A DNA stretch of 64,000 nucleotides, from positions 1 through 64,000 of the forward strand of contig JANNOM010000070.1 in assembly GCA_031399065.1 (NCBI GenBank), given 5' to 3'. The stretch is from JADCRZ01 sp031399065 (GTDB taxonomy: Bacteria; Bacteroidota; Bacteroidia; Chitinophagales; Chitinophagaceae). This document shows positions 25,596 through 33,059 of the stretch, piece by piece. The notes below the pieces were generated by a model that was not told where the DNA came from, ran no database searches, and saw nothing but the letters and a program-made list of their open reading frames with translations. The position numbers were made by a program, and so were the translations under genes. Every line of letters begins with the position of its first letter. Position 1 is the stretch's first letter.

Positions 25596-26984
25596 CTAAT
25601 ACTTATCGCCTGATCCGAAGATACTTTTCCTGTTCCTCCATTTTCCTCGTGTAAAATCGGGAACCTGCTGTAAAGTACCGCCTTCAGCAATCGATTTTTG
25701 GCTTAATGGTGTAATGGAATACCAGGTTGCCAGGTCATAAATATCCAGTGGGAAATCTTGGTCCTGTTTAATGGATTCAATAAACGCATTATCGACGAAG
25801 AAATCCATTCCTCCGTGGCCGGAGTTTTTGGCGGAAGCTTCATATTGTTTCCATAAAGGATGATCGTACGCTTTCATAAACTTTTCCGGATTATCCCAGG
25901 TATGCTGGTCACTTTTATCTTCAAAATGAATCATCCCCCTGTTAAATTCTCCTTCATGATGTTCCTGCCAGATGCCATTGGTTCCCTGTACCCTGAACCC
26001 GAGATTATAAGGGCGTGGTGAGCAGGTATCCAAAGTTAAAATGATTGTTTCGCCGTTGGCTGTCTGTAATTGCGTGGTCACTATATCGCCCTGTTTAAAA
26101 ACTACATTCGCGTTAGGGTGACTCTCCCCACCTTTAGGATGGTTCCTGATATACCTGTTAAGGCCCCTTGCTTTGGTTGCAACGGACGACAAGCTAGTTA
26201 AACTATTACCCCTGTTCAGATCAATCATGGTGGCCACGGGGCCCAGACTATGCGTAGGATAATTCTCGCTGTTATTATCGATATAATACTGCGTCCGCCA
26301 TTTGGCTTCGCTATATCCTTTTGCTCCAAACTCCACACCATTGCCGTTCGAGGTAATACCGTCGTTGAACAATACACCCCTCAAATCATGCTGATATCCA
26401 CCCTGCAGATGCAGAATTTCACCAAACAAACCCTTTTTCACCATATTATGAACAGCCATGATATCCCTTCTATAGCATACATTCTCCAATGGCATCACGG
26501 GCACTTTGGTCCTTTCGTGCGTGTCTACCAGGTCCCAGCAATCCTGCAGCTTAATAGCACCGCAAACTTCCATACCTACTATTTTTCCGGCATTCATGGC
26601 ATCAATGCCTTGTGGTGTATGCCAGTCCCAGGGAGAGGCTATGATGACGGCATCAATATCATCGCGTTTCAACAGATTCCGGTAATCGTAATTTCCATTG
26701 GTGTATTCCGTGGGTGCTTTTTTCCCGTATTGCTTTACCAATGCCTGGGCCATCGCCATCATTTTAGTATCCGGGTCGGCCAGCGCCATCACTTCCACAT
26801 CCTGGCGTTTCAACACTTCTTCCAGGTGGAGCTGACCGCGCAGACCCACTGCTATAATGCCTATACGGACTGTTTTCTTCTTCCGTTCTCCGAAAGCACT
26901 AACGGCTGATGGAAATAAAGAAAGCCCTGTACCTGCGATAGCCGTTTTTTTGATAAACTCTCTTCTTCCGGAAAAATATGTCAT
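25596..26984 (-). CDS. GH109 alpha-N-acetylgalactosaminidase (NAD-dependent)
   Basis: A 462-aa Gfo/Idh/MocA-fold glycosidase. The N-terminus GRREFIKKTA (Arg7-Arg8) and the following hydrophobic stretch form a Tat-type export signal. The Rossmann part starts RIGIIAVGLRGQLHLEEVL. The sequence follows the Elizabethkingia GH109 enzyme closely: SPWDWHTPQG, GKIVGMEVCGAI, ENVCYRRDIMAV, GGYQHDLRGVLFN, GVEFGAKGYSEAKWRTQYY, NYPTHSLGP, GGESHPNA and the YDLATWYSITPLSQKSIAEGG tail. GH109 enzymes remove terminal alpha-GalNAc using bound NAD+ in an oxidation-elimination cycle. This makes alpha-GalNAc the best-supported part of the substrate. An operator lies 58 bp upstream of the start. Confidence 0.92.
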   Translation of the reverse strand: MTYFSGRREFIKKTAIAGTGLSLFPSAVSAFGERKKKTVRIGIIAVGLRGQLHLEEVLKRQDVEVMALADPDTKMMAMAQALVKQYGKKAPTEYTNGNYDYRNLLKRDDIDAVIIASPWDWHTPQGIDAMNAGKIVGMEVCGAIKLQDCWDLVDTHERTKVPVMPLENVCYRRDIMAVHNMVKKGLFGEILHLQGGYQHDLRGVLFNDGITSNGNGVEFGAKGYSEAKWRTQYYIDNNSENYPTHSLGPVATMIDLNRGNSLTSLSSVATKARGLNRYIRNHPKGGESHPNANVVFKQGDIVTTQLQTANGETIILTLDTCSPRPYNLGFRVQGTNGIWQEHHEGEFNRGMIHFEDKSDQHTWDNPEKFMKAYDHPLWKQYEASAKNSGHGGMDFFVDNAFIESIKQDQDFPLDIYDLATWYSITPLSQKSIAEGGTLQQVPDFTRGKWRNRKSIFGSGDKY

Positions 26985-27041
26985 AACGCCCCGTTTTGTT
27001 TTATTTTCAAATTTATCGATTGCAAGCTATTATAATATGCG

Positions 27042-27051
27042 CAAACGTTTG
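27042..27051. promoter_or_regulatory. LacI-type operator upstream of the GH109 gene
   Basis: A perfect CAAACGTTTG palindrome, 58 bp before the GH109 ATG in the divergent region shared with the transporter gene. It lies 50 bp from a second, weaker copy at 27092. Confidence 0.73.
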
Positions 27052-27091
27052 ATGAACATTATTACATTATAAACAGGCCATTCAAATAACA

Positions 27092-27101
27092 CAATCGTTT
27101 G
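27092..27101. promoter_or_regulatory. LacI-type operator upstream of the sugar transporter gene
   Basis: CAATCGTTTG, one mismatch from the consensus palindrome, on the transporter side of the divergent region. It lies just upstream of the TATGTTTG element at 27128, so a bound repressor would cover or sit next to the -33 region. Confidence 0.62.
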
Positions 27102-27127
27102 CCTGACCAGTAATCCCCTACCTTCAC

Positions 27128-27135
27128 TATGTTTG
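27128..27135 (+). promoter_or_regulatory. Bacteroidota-type -7 promoter element for the transporter gene
   Basis: TATGTTTG matches the Bacteroidota -7 consensus TAnnTTTG and lies 31 bp before the ATG at 27166. The nearest upstream TTG is in the operator at 27099-27101, 26 bp away, longer than the usual 19-21 bp, so the -33 box is uncertain. Confidence 0.5.
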
Positions 27136-27165
27136 ATACGAAATTAATTGTAACCATACAACTAT

Positions 27166-28479
27166 ATGCTTAATTCCGGTACCATCCCCAACAAATCACG
27201 TAATGCCATTGTAATCATCGGCGCACTGTTTTTTATCTTTGGTTTTGTAACCTGGCTTAACGGCACTTTAATACCCTTTTTGAAACTGGCTTGCCAGCTG
27301 GAAAGCGATATACAGGCTTTTCTCGTTACGTTTGCATTTTATATGGCCTACTTATTTTTAGCCATTCCTTCCTCCTATGTGCTGAAGCGCACAGGGTTTA
27401 AAAACGGGATGGCCTTAGGATTATTGGTAATGGGTATCGGTTCCTTAATTTTTCTACCCGCAGCCAATACCAGGAGCTTCGAATTATTCCTTGTAGGGTT
27501 GTTCGTGCAGGGAACAGGGCTGGCCTTATTACAAACCGCATCCAATCCTTACATCAGTATCATAGGGCCCATCGAAAGCGCGGCAAAGCGTATCAGCATA
27601 ATGGGTATCTGCAATAAAACGGCGGGTGCTTTAAGTCCGTTGATACTGAGCTCCGTCATCCTAAAGAACGCCGGGCCCCTTGAAATTAAAATTAACGCTA
27701 CTACCGATTTGGCACAGAAAGAGCTATTGCTAAACGAACTGGCTTCAAGGGTAATAACCCCCTACATAATTATGGCAGCCATTTTGTGCCTGTTGGCCTT
27801 TATGATAAAGCGATCAGACTTACCTGAAATAAATATAGACCGCGAAACAGCTGACGGTCAAAATCAGCTAAACCGCAAAACAAGTGTGTTCCAGTTTCCG
27901 CATTTGTTGCTCGGCGTTATTTGTCTATTTGTATATGTAGGTGTAGAAGTAATTGCAGGTGATGCCATCGGGACTTATGGAAAAACGATGGGCATGAGCC
28001 TGGATACGACGAAGTATTTTACCACTTTCACACTTCTATCCATGCTAGCTGGTTATATCGCTGGTATATTCACTATTCCGAAGATAATAACACAGCAAAC
28101 TGCTTTAAAGATCTCGGCATTTGCAGGCATTTTATTCAGTCTGTGTATTTACTTTACCAGTGGGTATATTGCTATCACTTTCATAGCCTTATTAGGACTG
28201 GCAAATGCCCTGATGTGGCCGGCCATTTTCCCGATGGCAATAGAAGGCCTGGGCAGGTTCACCAAAATAGGATCGGCATTACTTGTAATGGGTATTGCCG
28301 GAGGAGCGATTATCCCGCTATTATACCCCTACCTGAGAATAGACAGGAATCTGCCGAATAATATGTCTTTTCTGATATGTACCCTTCCCTGTTATTTGTA
28401 TATACTATATTACTCCGTACAAGGATACAAAGCCGGTAAAAGCAAAACCGTTTCCTCAAAACCGGTGCTTGCCGGATAA
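27166..28479 (+). CDS. Sugar:H+ symporter, MFS FucP/NagP family
   Basis: A 437-aa inner-membrane protein with about 12 hydrophobic helices. It has the FucP/GluP/NagP signature blocks GALFFIFGFVTWLNGTLIPFLK (19-40), FYMAYLFLAIPSSYVLKRTG and LLQTASNPYISIIGP, where the Asn-Pro motif lines the sugar path. Family members carry fucose, galactose, glucose or GlcNAc with protons. Next to GH109 and the NahK-like kinase, GalNAc and/or galactose are the likely cargo. It is divergent from GH109 with operators between. Confidence 0.92.
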   Translation: MLNSGTIPNKSRNAIVIIGALFFIFGFVTWLNGTLIPFLKLACQLESDIQAFLVTFAFYMAYLFLAIPSSYVLKRTGFKNGMALGLLVMGIGSLIFLPAANTRSFELFLVGLFVQGTGLALLQTASNPYISIIGPIESAAKRISIMGICNKTAGALSPLILSSVILKNAGPLEIKINATTDLAQKELLLNELASRVITPYIIMAAILCLLAFMIKRSDLPEINIDRETADGQNQLNRKTSVFQFPHLLLGVICLFVYVGVEVIAGDAIGTYGKTMGMSLDTTKYFTTFTLLSMLAGYIAGIFTIPKIITQQTALKISAFAGILFSLCIYFTSGYIAITFIALLGLANALMWPAIFPMAIEGLGRFTKIGSALLVMGIAGGAIIPLLYPYLRIDRNLPNNMSFLICTLPCYLYILYYSVQGYKAGKSKTVSSKPVLAG

Positions 28480-28510
28480 ACGAAGCATGGTCGTGATAAT
28501 CTGTTTTAAG

Positions 28511-29542
28511 CTAGTGCAGTAGCTCTTTTGAAAGTTGCTTTTCCCATTCCCATGAAGAAGCAATCATTTCTTCGAGGTTAAGTGCCGCTTTCCATTTTAA
28601 TATGTTATTTGCCGCCGTAACATCCGCATACACACTTTCTGCATCACCGGGTCTTCTGCCACCTATCTGAATGCTTAACTTAATACCCGACACTTTTTCG
28701 AACATGGTTACTATTTCCATTACACTGGAGCCTTTTCCCGTGCCGAGGTTAAACACTTCCAACCGCTCCGCATTTAAGCCGGATAACAATCTTTCGCAAG
28801 CCGTTACATGCGCGGCGGCAAGATCCATTACATGGATGTAATCCCGGACACAAGTGCCGTCTACGGTATTATAGTCATTTCCGAATACGGTTAGGCGTTC
28901 CCTTTTGCCGATGCCGGTCTGCGTTACAAAAGGCATTAAATTACCAGGTATGCCCCTGGGCATTTCGCCTATCAGAGATGTTGGATGAGCACCTACCGGA
29001 TTAAAATAACGCAAAGCAATGACGTTCATCTCTTTCGCTGCGGACACTTTCTCCAGTATCGCCTCCCCCATCTGCTTGGTATCTCCATAAGCAGACAGGG
29101 CCTTTTTAAACGGCGTATTTTCCGTTATAGGCAGTTTGTCCGGCTGACCGTACACCGTCGCCGAAGAAGAAAACACCATATTGCCCACCCCGGAATATTC
29201 CATGCATTGCAACACGTTGGTGAGTGATAACAGGTTATTGTTGTAATACTTCAGCGGATCGGATACGGATTCGCTCACACTTTTAAACGCCGCAAAATGA
29301 ATAACCGCCTGTATATTTTTTTCCACATCAAAGAAATGGGCAACTGCCTTATAATCGCACAGATCGAGCTGGTAAAAAGGCGGTTTATGCCCCGTAATAG
29401 CAGCTATTCTTTCTAGAATAAACATTTCACTATTACTCAGATTATCGATAATAACTGGGTTATAACCGGCCTCTATCAGCTTTACAACCGTATGAGAACC
29501 GATATATCCCAACCCTCCCGTTACCAGAATTTTATGTTTCAT
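28511..29542 (-). CDS. galE: UDP-glucose/UDP-N-acetylglucosamine 4-epimerase
   Basis: A 343-aa SDR-type epimerase. It has the NAD motif GGLGYIGS (9-16), the FSSSATVYG catalytic Ser strand and the YGDTK couple (Tyr152, Lys156). RRPGDAESVYAD near 295-306 covers the substrate gatekeeper: E. coli Tyr299 (and human Cys307) aligns with Val303 here. A small residue at this place lets the enzyme accept N-acetylated UDP-sugars, so UDP-GalNAc to UDP-GlcNAc as well as UDP-Gal to UDP-Glc is expected. No LacI-type operator is upstream, so it may be constitutive. Convergent with the transporter. Confidence 0.95.
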   Translation of the reverse strand: MKHKILVTGGLGYIGSHTVVKLIEAGYNPVIIDNLSNSEMFILERIAAITGHKPPFYQLDLCDYKAVAHFFDVEKNIQAVIHFAAFKSVSESVSDPLKYYNNNLLSLTNVLQCMEYSGVGNMVFSSSATVYGQPDKLPITENTPFKKALSAYGDTKQMGEAILEKVSAAKEMNVIALRYFNPVGAHPTSLIGEMPRGIPGNLMPFVTQTGIGKRERLTVFGNDYNTVDGTCVRDYIHVMDLAAAHVTACERLLSGLNAERLEVFNLGTGKGSSVMEIVTMFEKVSGIKLSIQIGGRRPGDAESVYADVTAANNILKWKAALNLEEMIASSWEWEKQLSKELLH

Positions 29543-29581
29543 CCTACTGAGTTAATCGCTCTATCCTTTTAATAATAATAT

Positions 29582-29605
29582 GGGCTATCCCGAACGAGAT
29601 AGCCC
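29582..29605 (-). terminator. Hairpin downstream of the beta-helix gene
   Basis: GGGCTATC and GATAGCCC form an 8-bp stem with an 8-nt loop, 15 bp past the stop of the 29620-31461 gene. The tail on the minus strand is AT-rich but not a strict T run, so termination or 3'-end protection is likely but unproven. Confidence 0.6.
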
Positions 29606-29619
29606 TTTGATATATATAG

Positions 29620-31461
29620 TTACCTTACTAATATCTTTTTAACGGATCTCGTATACCCATTAAATGTTTTTACCACTATATATTGATTCTTTACTTTTAT
29701 AGAACGCAGGTCTATTTTTTGAATACCGGCATTTATCTTTTGAACCACCAGCAAACGAACACCGGTTTCACTGATGACTTCTATAGTTCCATTATTCACC
29801 TTGTCACCCATGTTTACGATAATGAAATCGGTTGCCGGATTGGGATATACTCCTAATATCGTTTTCTGGGTATTTTCAACCACTTCCTCTGATGCCAATC
29901 TAGAAGCGCTGGTTTGTACTTCGTAACAACCGATATCGATCCTGCCGCCTCTCAACCTGGTCTGGTAAATATAATCTGTATTACCCATATCGGAAGACAC
30001 GTAGGTGGTTGTTCCCTTGTTGCGGGCAAACGCAGACGTGGTAAGTGCGTAATCATTACCTGCCGGATTTACAAAACCAGGCAATCCCGAAACAGAATTT
30101 GCATCCTGTAAAGACACGGCACTAAATGCCGCCACGGTTGAATAAGAGCCAGTTGTTGTAATACCGTTAAAACTGACACCTGTGAGGTCGAGAAAAAAAT
30201 CGGTGTTGGTATCCCGGTAAAAAAGATTGTAGTCGCTTACGTAATTACTGACCGTATATCCTGACAGCGCCACAAAAGCCTTTTTATTATTAAGTGCGTA
30301 TACGAGGTTATTCTTAAAAGTAACTCCGTTGATATTCTGTAATTGTATCTCGCCTCCAAAATCATTCGCAACAGTAGCTATCGCAACACCATTTACAGTG
30401 GTTACTCCGTTTATAACGGCACCGGTGCGACTTTTATAAAATGTATTATTAAACACTTTAGTATTTTGAATCGCGTTTCCCGATACATTGGTACCTATAA
30501 AAGCCCCGGCAATAGAATTATTATATATAAGATTATTATTAACCGTATGGCCCCCCGGTATGCTGGCACCTGTTCCGACAGCCTGCTCCCCGCCTATCGA
30601 CAAACCAACTCCACAACTATATATCTCATTTTTCTCCACCCTTACATTCAGTGATCCATCCAGGTATATACCCGCACTGTTAGCAATACCGCTCATACAA
30701 TCATATACTTCATTACCGATGATCAAACCATTCCTTGCCTGGTTCACATTAGAAGGTGCCCCCGTATTTGAGTAGTTTCCTGCTGCTACGATGCCAATAT
30801 TGGCAATATCAAAAACGTGGTTGCCATCAACCGTAAATCCGTTTACATTACCTGTAATGGTTACCGCTTCGCCCCAACCGGTTGCGCAGTTTTCCACATT
30901 ATTATCCAGCAGGGTCACATTCGTTAAGGCCGTGGCTGCATTACCTTCCACTTTTATAGCGTTAGTAGCAATACTGCTATTGGCTGGTAACGCTGAGAGG
31001 TTATTACTGATCCAGCCTATATTTTCAACCGAGCAGTTTTTCACAGTGATATTATTTCCGCTGCCCAAAACCCAGATACCCTTGGATGCATTACCAATAT
31101 TATTGGCAAACGTAATTCCGTCAATAGTAACATTACTGGTATTGACGACAGCCAGCATATATTTATTAGGACCCGTACCCCGGCTGGTCGCATCTACAAT
31201 AACTTCCGCCGAACCATTCTTTACAATACTCATCGAACGGCCTACGAAGATTTCACTGATCTCATTATAAGTACCAGGAGCCACAAAAACGGTACTACCC
31301 GTAGCTACCTGGGTTACGCCCTTCAAAATCGTTTTGTACGGAAGGGAAGAACTGCCGTTACCCGTTATGTCCGAGCCGGAAGTAGCCACATAAGTCTGTG
31401 CATTACCAGTGGCAATAAGTAATCCTGACAGTAAAAATGAAAATAGTACTTTACTTTTCAT
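29620..31461 (-). CDS. Secreted right-handed beta-helix protein with T9SS type A sorting domain
   Basis: A 613-aa protein with a signal peptide ending near GNAQTYVAT. Residues about 22-500 form a right-handed parallel beta helix: repeated N-x-I/V/F-x-x-N turns such as NVTIDGITFANNIG, NITVKNCSVENIG and GVTFKNNLVYALNN, after an opening ATSGSDITGNGSSSLPYKTI. This fold serves polysaccharide lyases and carbohydrate-binding proteins. The last 80 residues, from LGVYPNPATDFIIVNM to the basic end KKILVR, are a T9SS type A domain, so it is exported by type IX secretion. Two operators 103 bp upstream place it in the LacI regulon. No catalytic residues can be named from sequence. Confidence 0.85.
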   Translation of the reverse strand: MKSKVLFSFLLSGLLIATGNAQTYVATSGSDITGNGSSSLPYKTILKGVTQVATGSTVFVAPGTYNEISEIFVGRSMSIVKNGSAEVIVDATSRGTGPNKYMLAVVNTSNVTIDGITFANNIGNASKGIWVLGSGNNITVKNCSVENIGWISNNLSALPANSSIATNAIKVEGNAATALTNVTLLDNNVENCATGWGEAVTITGNVNGFTVDGNHVFDIANIGIVAAGNYSNTGAPSNVNQARNGLIIGNEVYDCMSGIANSAGIYLDGSLNVRVEKNEIYSCGVGLSIGGEQAVGTGASIPGGHTVNNNLIYNNSIAGAFIGTNVSGNAIQNTKVFNNTFYKSRTGAVINGVTTVNGVAIATVANDFGGEIQLQNINGVTFKNNLVYALNNKKAFVALSGYTVSNYVSDYNLFYRDTNTDFFLDLTGVSFNGITTTGSYSTVAAFSAVSLQDANSVSGLPGFVNPAGNDYALTTSAFARNKGTTTYVSSDMGNTDYIYQTRLRGGRIDIGCYEVQTSASRLASEEVVENTQKTILGVYPNPATDFIIVNMGDKVNNGTIEVISETGVRLLVVQKINAGIQKIDLRSIKVKNQYIVVKTFNGYTRSVKKILVR

Positions 31462-31563
31462 ACATTTAATTTTATGGTTATGGAATAGTATCCGTTATAA
31501 AGGTTAACCTATTCCAACGACAATAAAAGTGGATGCAGAAAATTGCGGGGGATTTTGTAAAAA

Positions 31564-31594
31564 CAAACGTTTGAATTATTCAATCAAACGGTTG
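31564..31594. promoter_or_regulatory. Tandem LacI-type operators between beta-helix and esterase-like genes
   Basis: CAAACGTTTG (31564-31573) and CAAACGGTTG (31585-31594) begin 21 bp apart, the third pair with this exact spacing. They are 103 bp from the beta-helix start and 94 bp from the divergent esterase-like start, so either or both could be controlled. Confidence 0.75.
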
Positions 31595-31687
31595 CGCGAT
31601 TTTTTGAGAATAGTATAATTAACAGGTTGATCTATTAATTCAGGGTATAATCACCATTAGTCCATTGTCATAAAATTGGATAATATA

Positions 31688-32941
31688 ATGAACGTATTTA
31701 AATTGTATATGTTTCTCATACCTATATTTTCCGCAGCGTTTGCGAATGCTCAGGAATCTGTAAAGACTGTTGTCACAAAGAGGGCCATCTCCATAACTAC
31801 GATCCATCCTGATTCAACAGATTACGCCGATCTTGAAGGTATAGGTGAAGCAATCGCCGACTCTAAGATCGTAATGCTCGGGGAACAGGATCATGGGGAT
31901 GCGCCAGCATTTTTAGCGAAGACCCGGATAATAAAATATCTTCATGAAACCAAAGGCTTTAATATATTGGCATTTGAGAGTGACTTTTTTGGTTTAAACA
32001 CTGGATGGGATAAGCTAGTTAAACAGAAAGATTCCATTTCAAAATTCATCAGACAGAATGTATACCCGGTTTGGACAGAATGCCCGGCTTGTTCGAATCT
32101 TTTCTACGACTATATCCCCAGCTCATTCCTTGGCAGTAATCCCCTTCATATAACGGGATTTGATAATCAAATGATAATGACGTATTCTATAAAAAATCTT
32201 CGGATTAGATTGGATAGTCTGTTAAGGGCATTGAATTTACAAGTAATTACGCGAAAGGATTATGTGTCTAAAATACTACCTGCGATTGATTCCATATGGC
32301 TTTATTCAGTACCCGGCACTGGTGACACTTCATTTTTTTTAAGATGTAACAATTATCTGGATGAGATAAAAACGCAGGTCGCCGAAAAACTAGATGCGGA
32401 TGATTTTTGGATATTGGTTCTGAATAACCTGCTTCAACAAAATGCAGAATACAAATTGTTATGGGACAGGAAAAAAAGAATGCAGAATATACGCGACTAT
32501 CAAATGGCGCAAAATTTACGATGGCTCAGCACTATAAAATATCCCGGGGAAAAGATTATTGTTTGGGCGGCCAATATGCATATTGCAAAATATCAGGATA
32601 ACTCACAAAATGGCAAAAACAATTTAACTACTATGGGTAAATATCTCACTAAAGATTCTTCATTCCTTGAAAAAACATACGTACTTGCATTTACTTCTTA
32701 CGGGGGAATTGCCGGAAGACTTGGCACAAAACATTATTCTATAAAAAAAACTGGGCCTGATAGTTTTGAAGCCTGGATTAACTCCGACTATAAATATGCG
32801 TTTGTCGATTTCAAAAGAATAAAAATAGTCCCAGGTCAGTTTCTTCTTAAAGCATTTGCACACAATACATTTTTTAAACGCAACTGGGCTACGGTATTTG
32901 ATGGAGTATTTTTCATACGAGATATGTACCCTTGTCTATAA
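31688..32941 (+). CDS. Erythromycin-esterase-like hydrolase, exported
   Basis: A 417-aa protein of the erythromycin esterase (EreA/B-like) superfamily. The start at ATG 31688 gives a signal peptide MNVFKLYMFLIPIFSAAFANA; an in-frame TTG lies 12 bp earlier. Active-site blocks are MLGEQDHGDA (Glu66, His69), ILAFESDF (Glu97) and VWAANMHIAKY near residue 295, matching the Glu/His set of the family. The family is broad and only a few members open macrolide rings, so drug resistance should not be assumed. Its promoter region faces paired LacI-type operators. Base composition is more AT-rich than neighbouring genes. Confidence 0.8.
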   Translation: MNVFKLYMFLIPIFSAAFANAQESVKTVVTKRAISITTIHPDSTDYADLEGIGEAIADSKIVMLGEQDHGDAPAFLAKTRIIKYLHETKGFNILAFESDFFGLNTGWDKLVKQKDSISKFIRQNVYPVWTECPACSNLFYDYIPSSFLGSNPLHITGFDNQMIMTYSIKNLRIRLDSLLRALNLQVITRKDYVSKILPAIDSIWLYSVPGTGDTSFFLRCNNYLDEIKTQVAEKLDADDFWILVLNNLLQQNAEYKLLWDRKKRMQNIRDYQMAQNLRWLSTIKYPGEKIIVWAANMHIAKYQDNSQNGKNNLTTMGKYLTKDSSFLEKTYVLAFTSYGGIAGRLGTKHYSIKKTGPDSFEAWINSDYKYAFVDFKRIKIVPGQFLLKAFAHNTFFKRNWATVFDGVFFIRDMYPCL

Positions 32942-33059
32942 AGTAATAACAGCAGACATCAATTGTTAATTATAAATATTTACTATAACGGCTTTGCGTA
33001 ACCGGATTTGCAGATAACCATATATAAAAATGGGCAAGCCCGGATAAGAATGAATATGC

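Noticed and set aside
26250..26909. 219-aa frame antisense to the GH109 gene
   Set aside because: It lies wholly inside a very well-conserved gene, has a His/Ile/Phe-rich composition typical of antisense frames and no family motif.
31688..32941. Macrolide resistance gene call
   Set aside because: The family is broad and the sequence gives only the shared active-site residues, so resistance is not supported.
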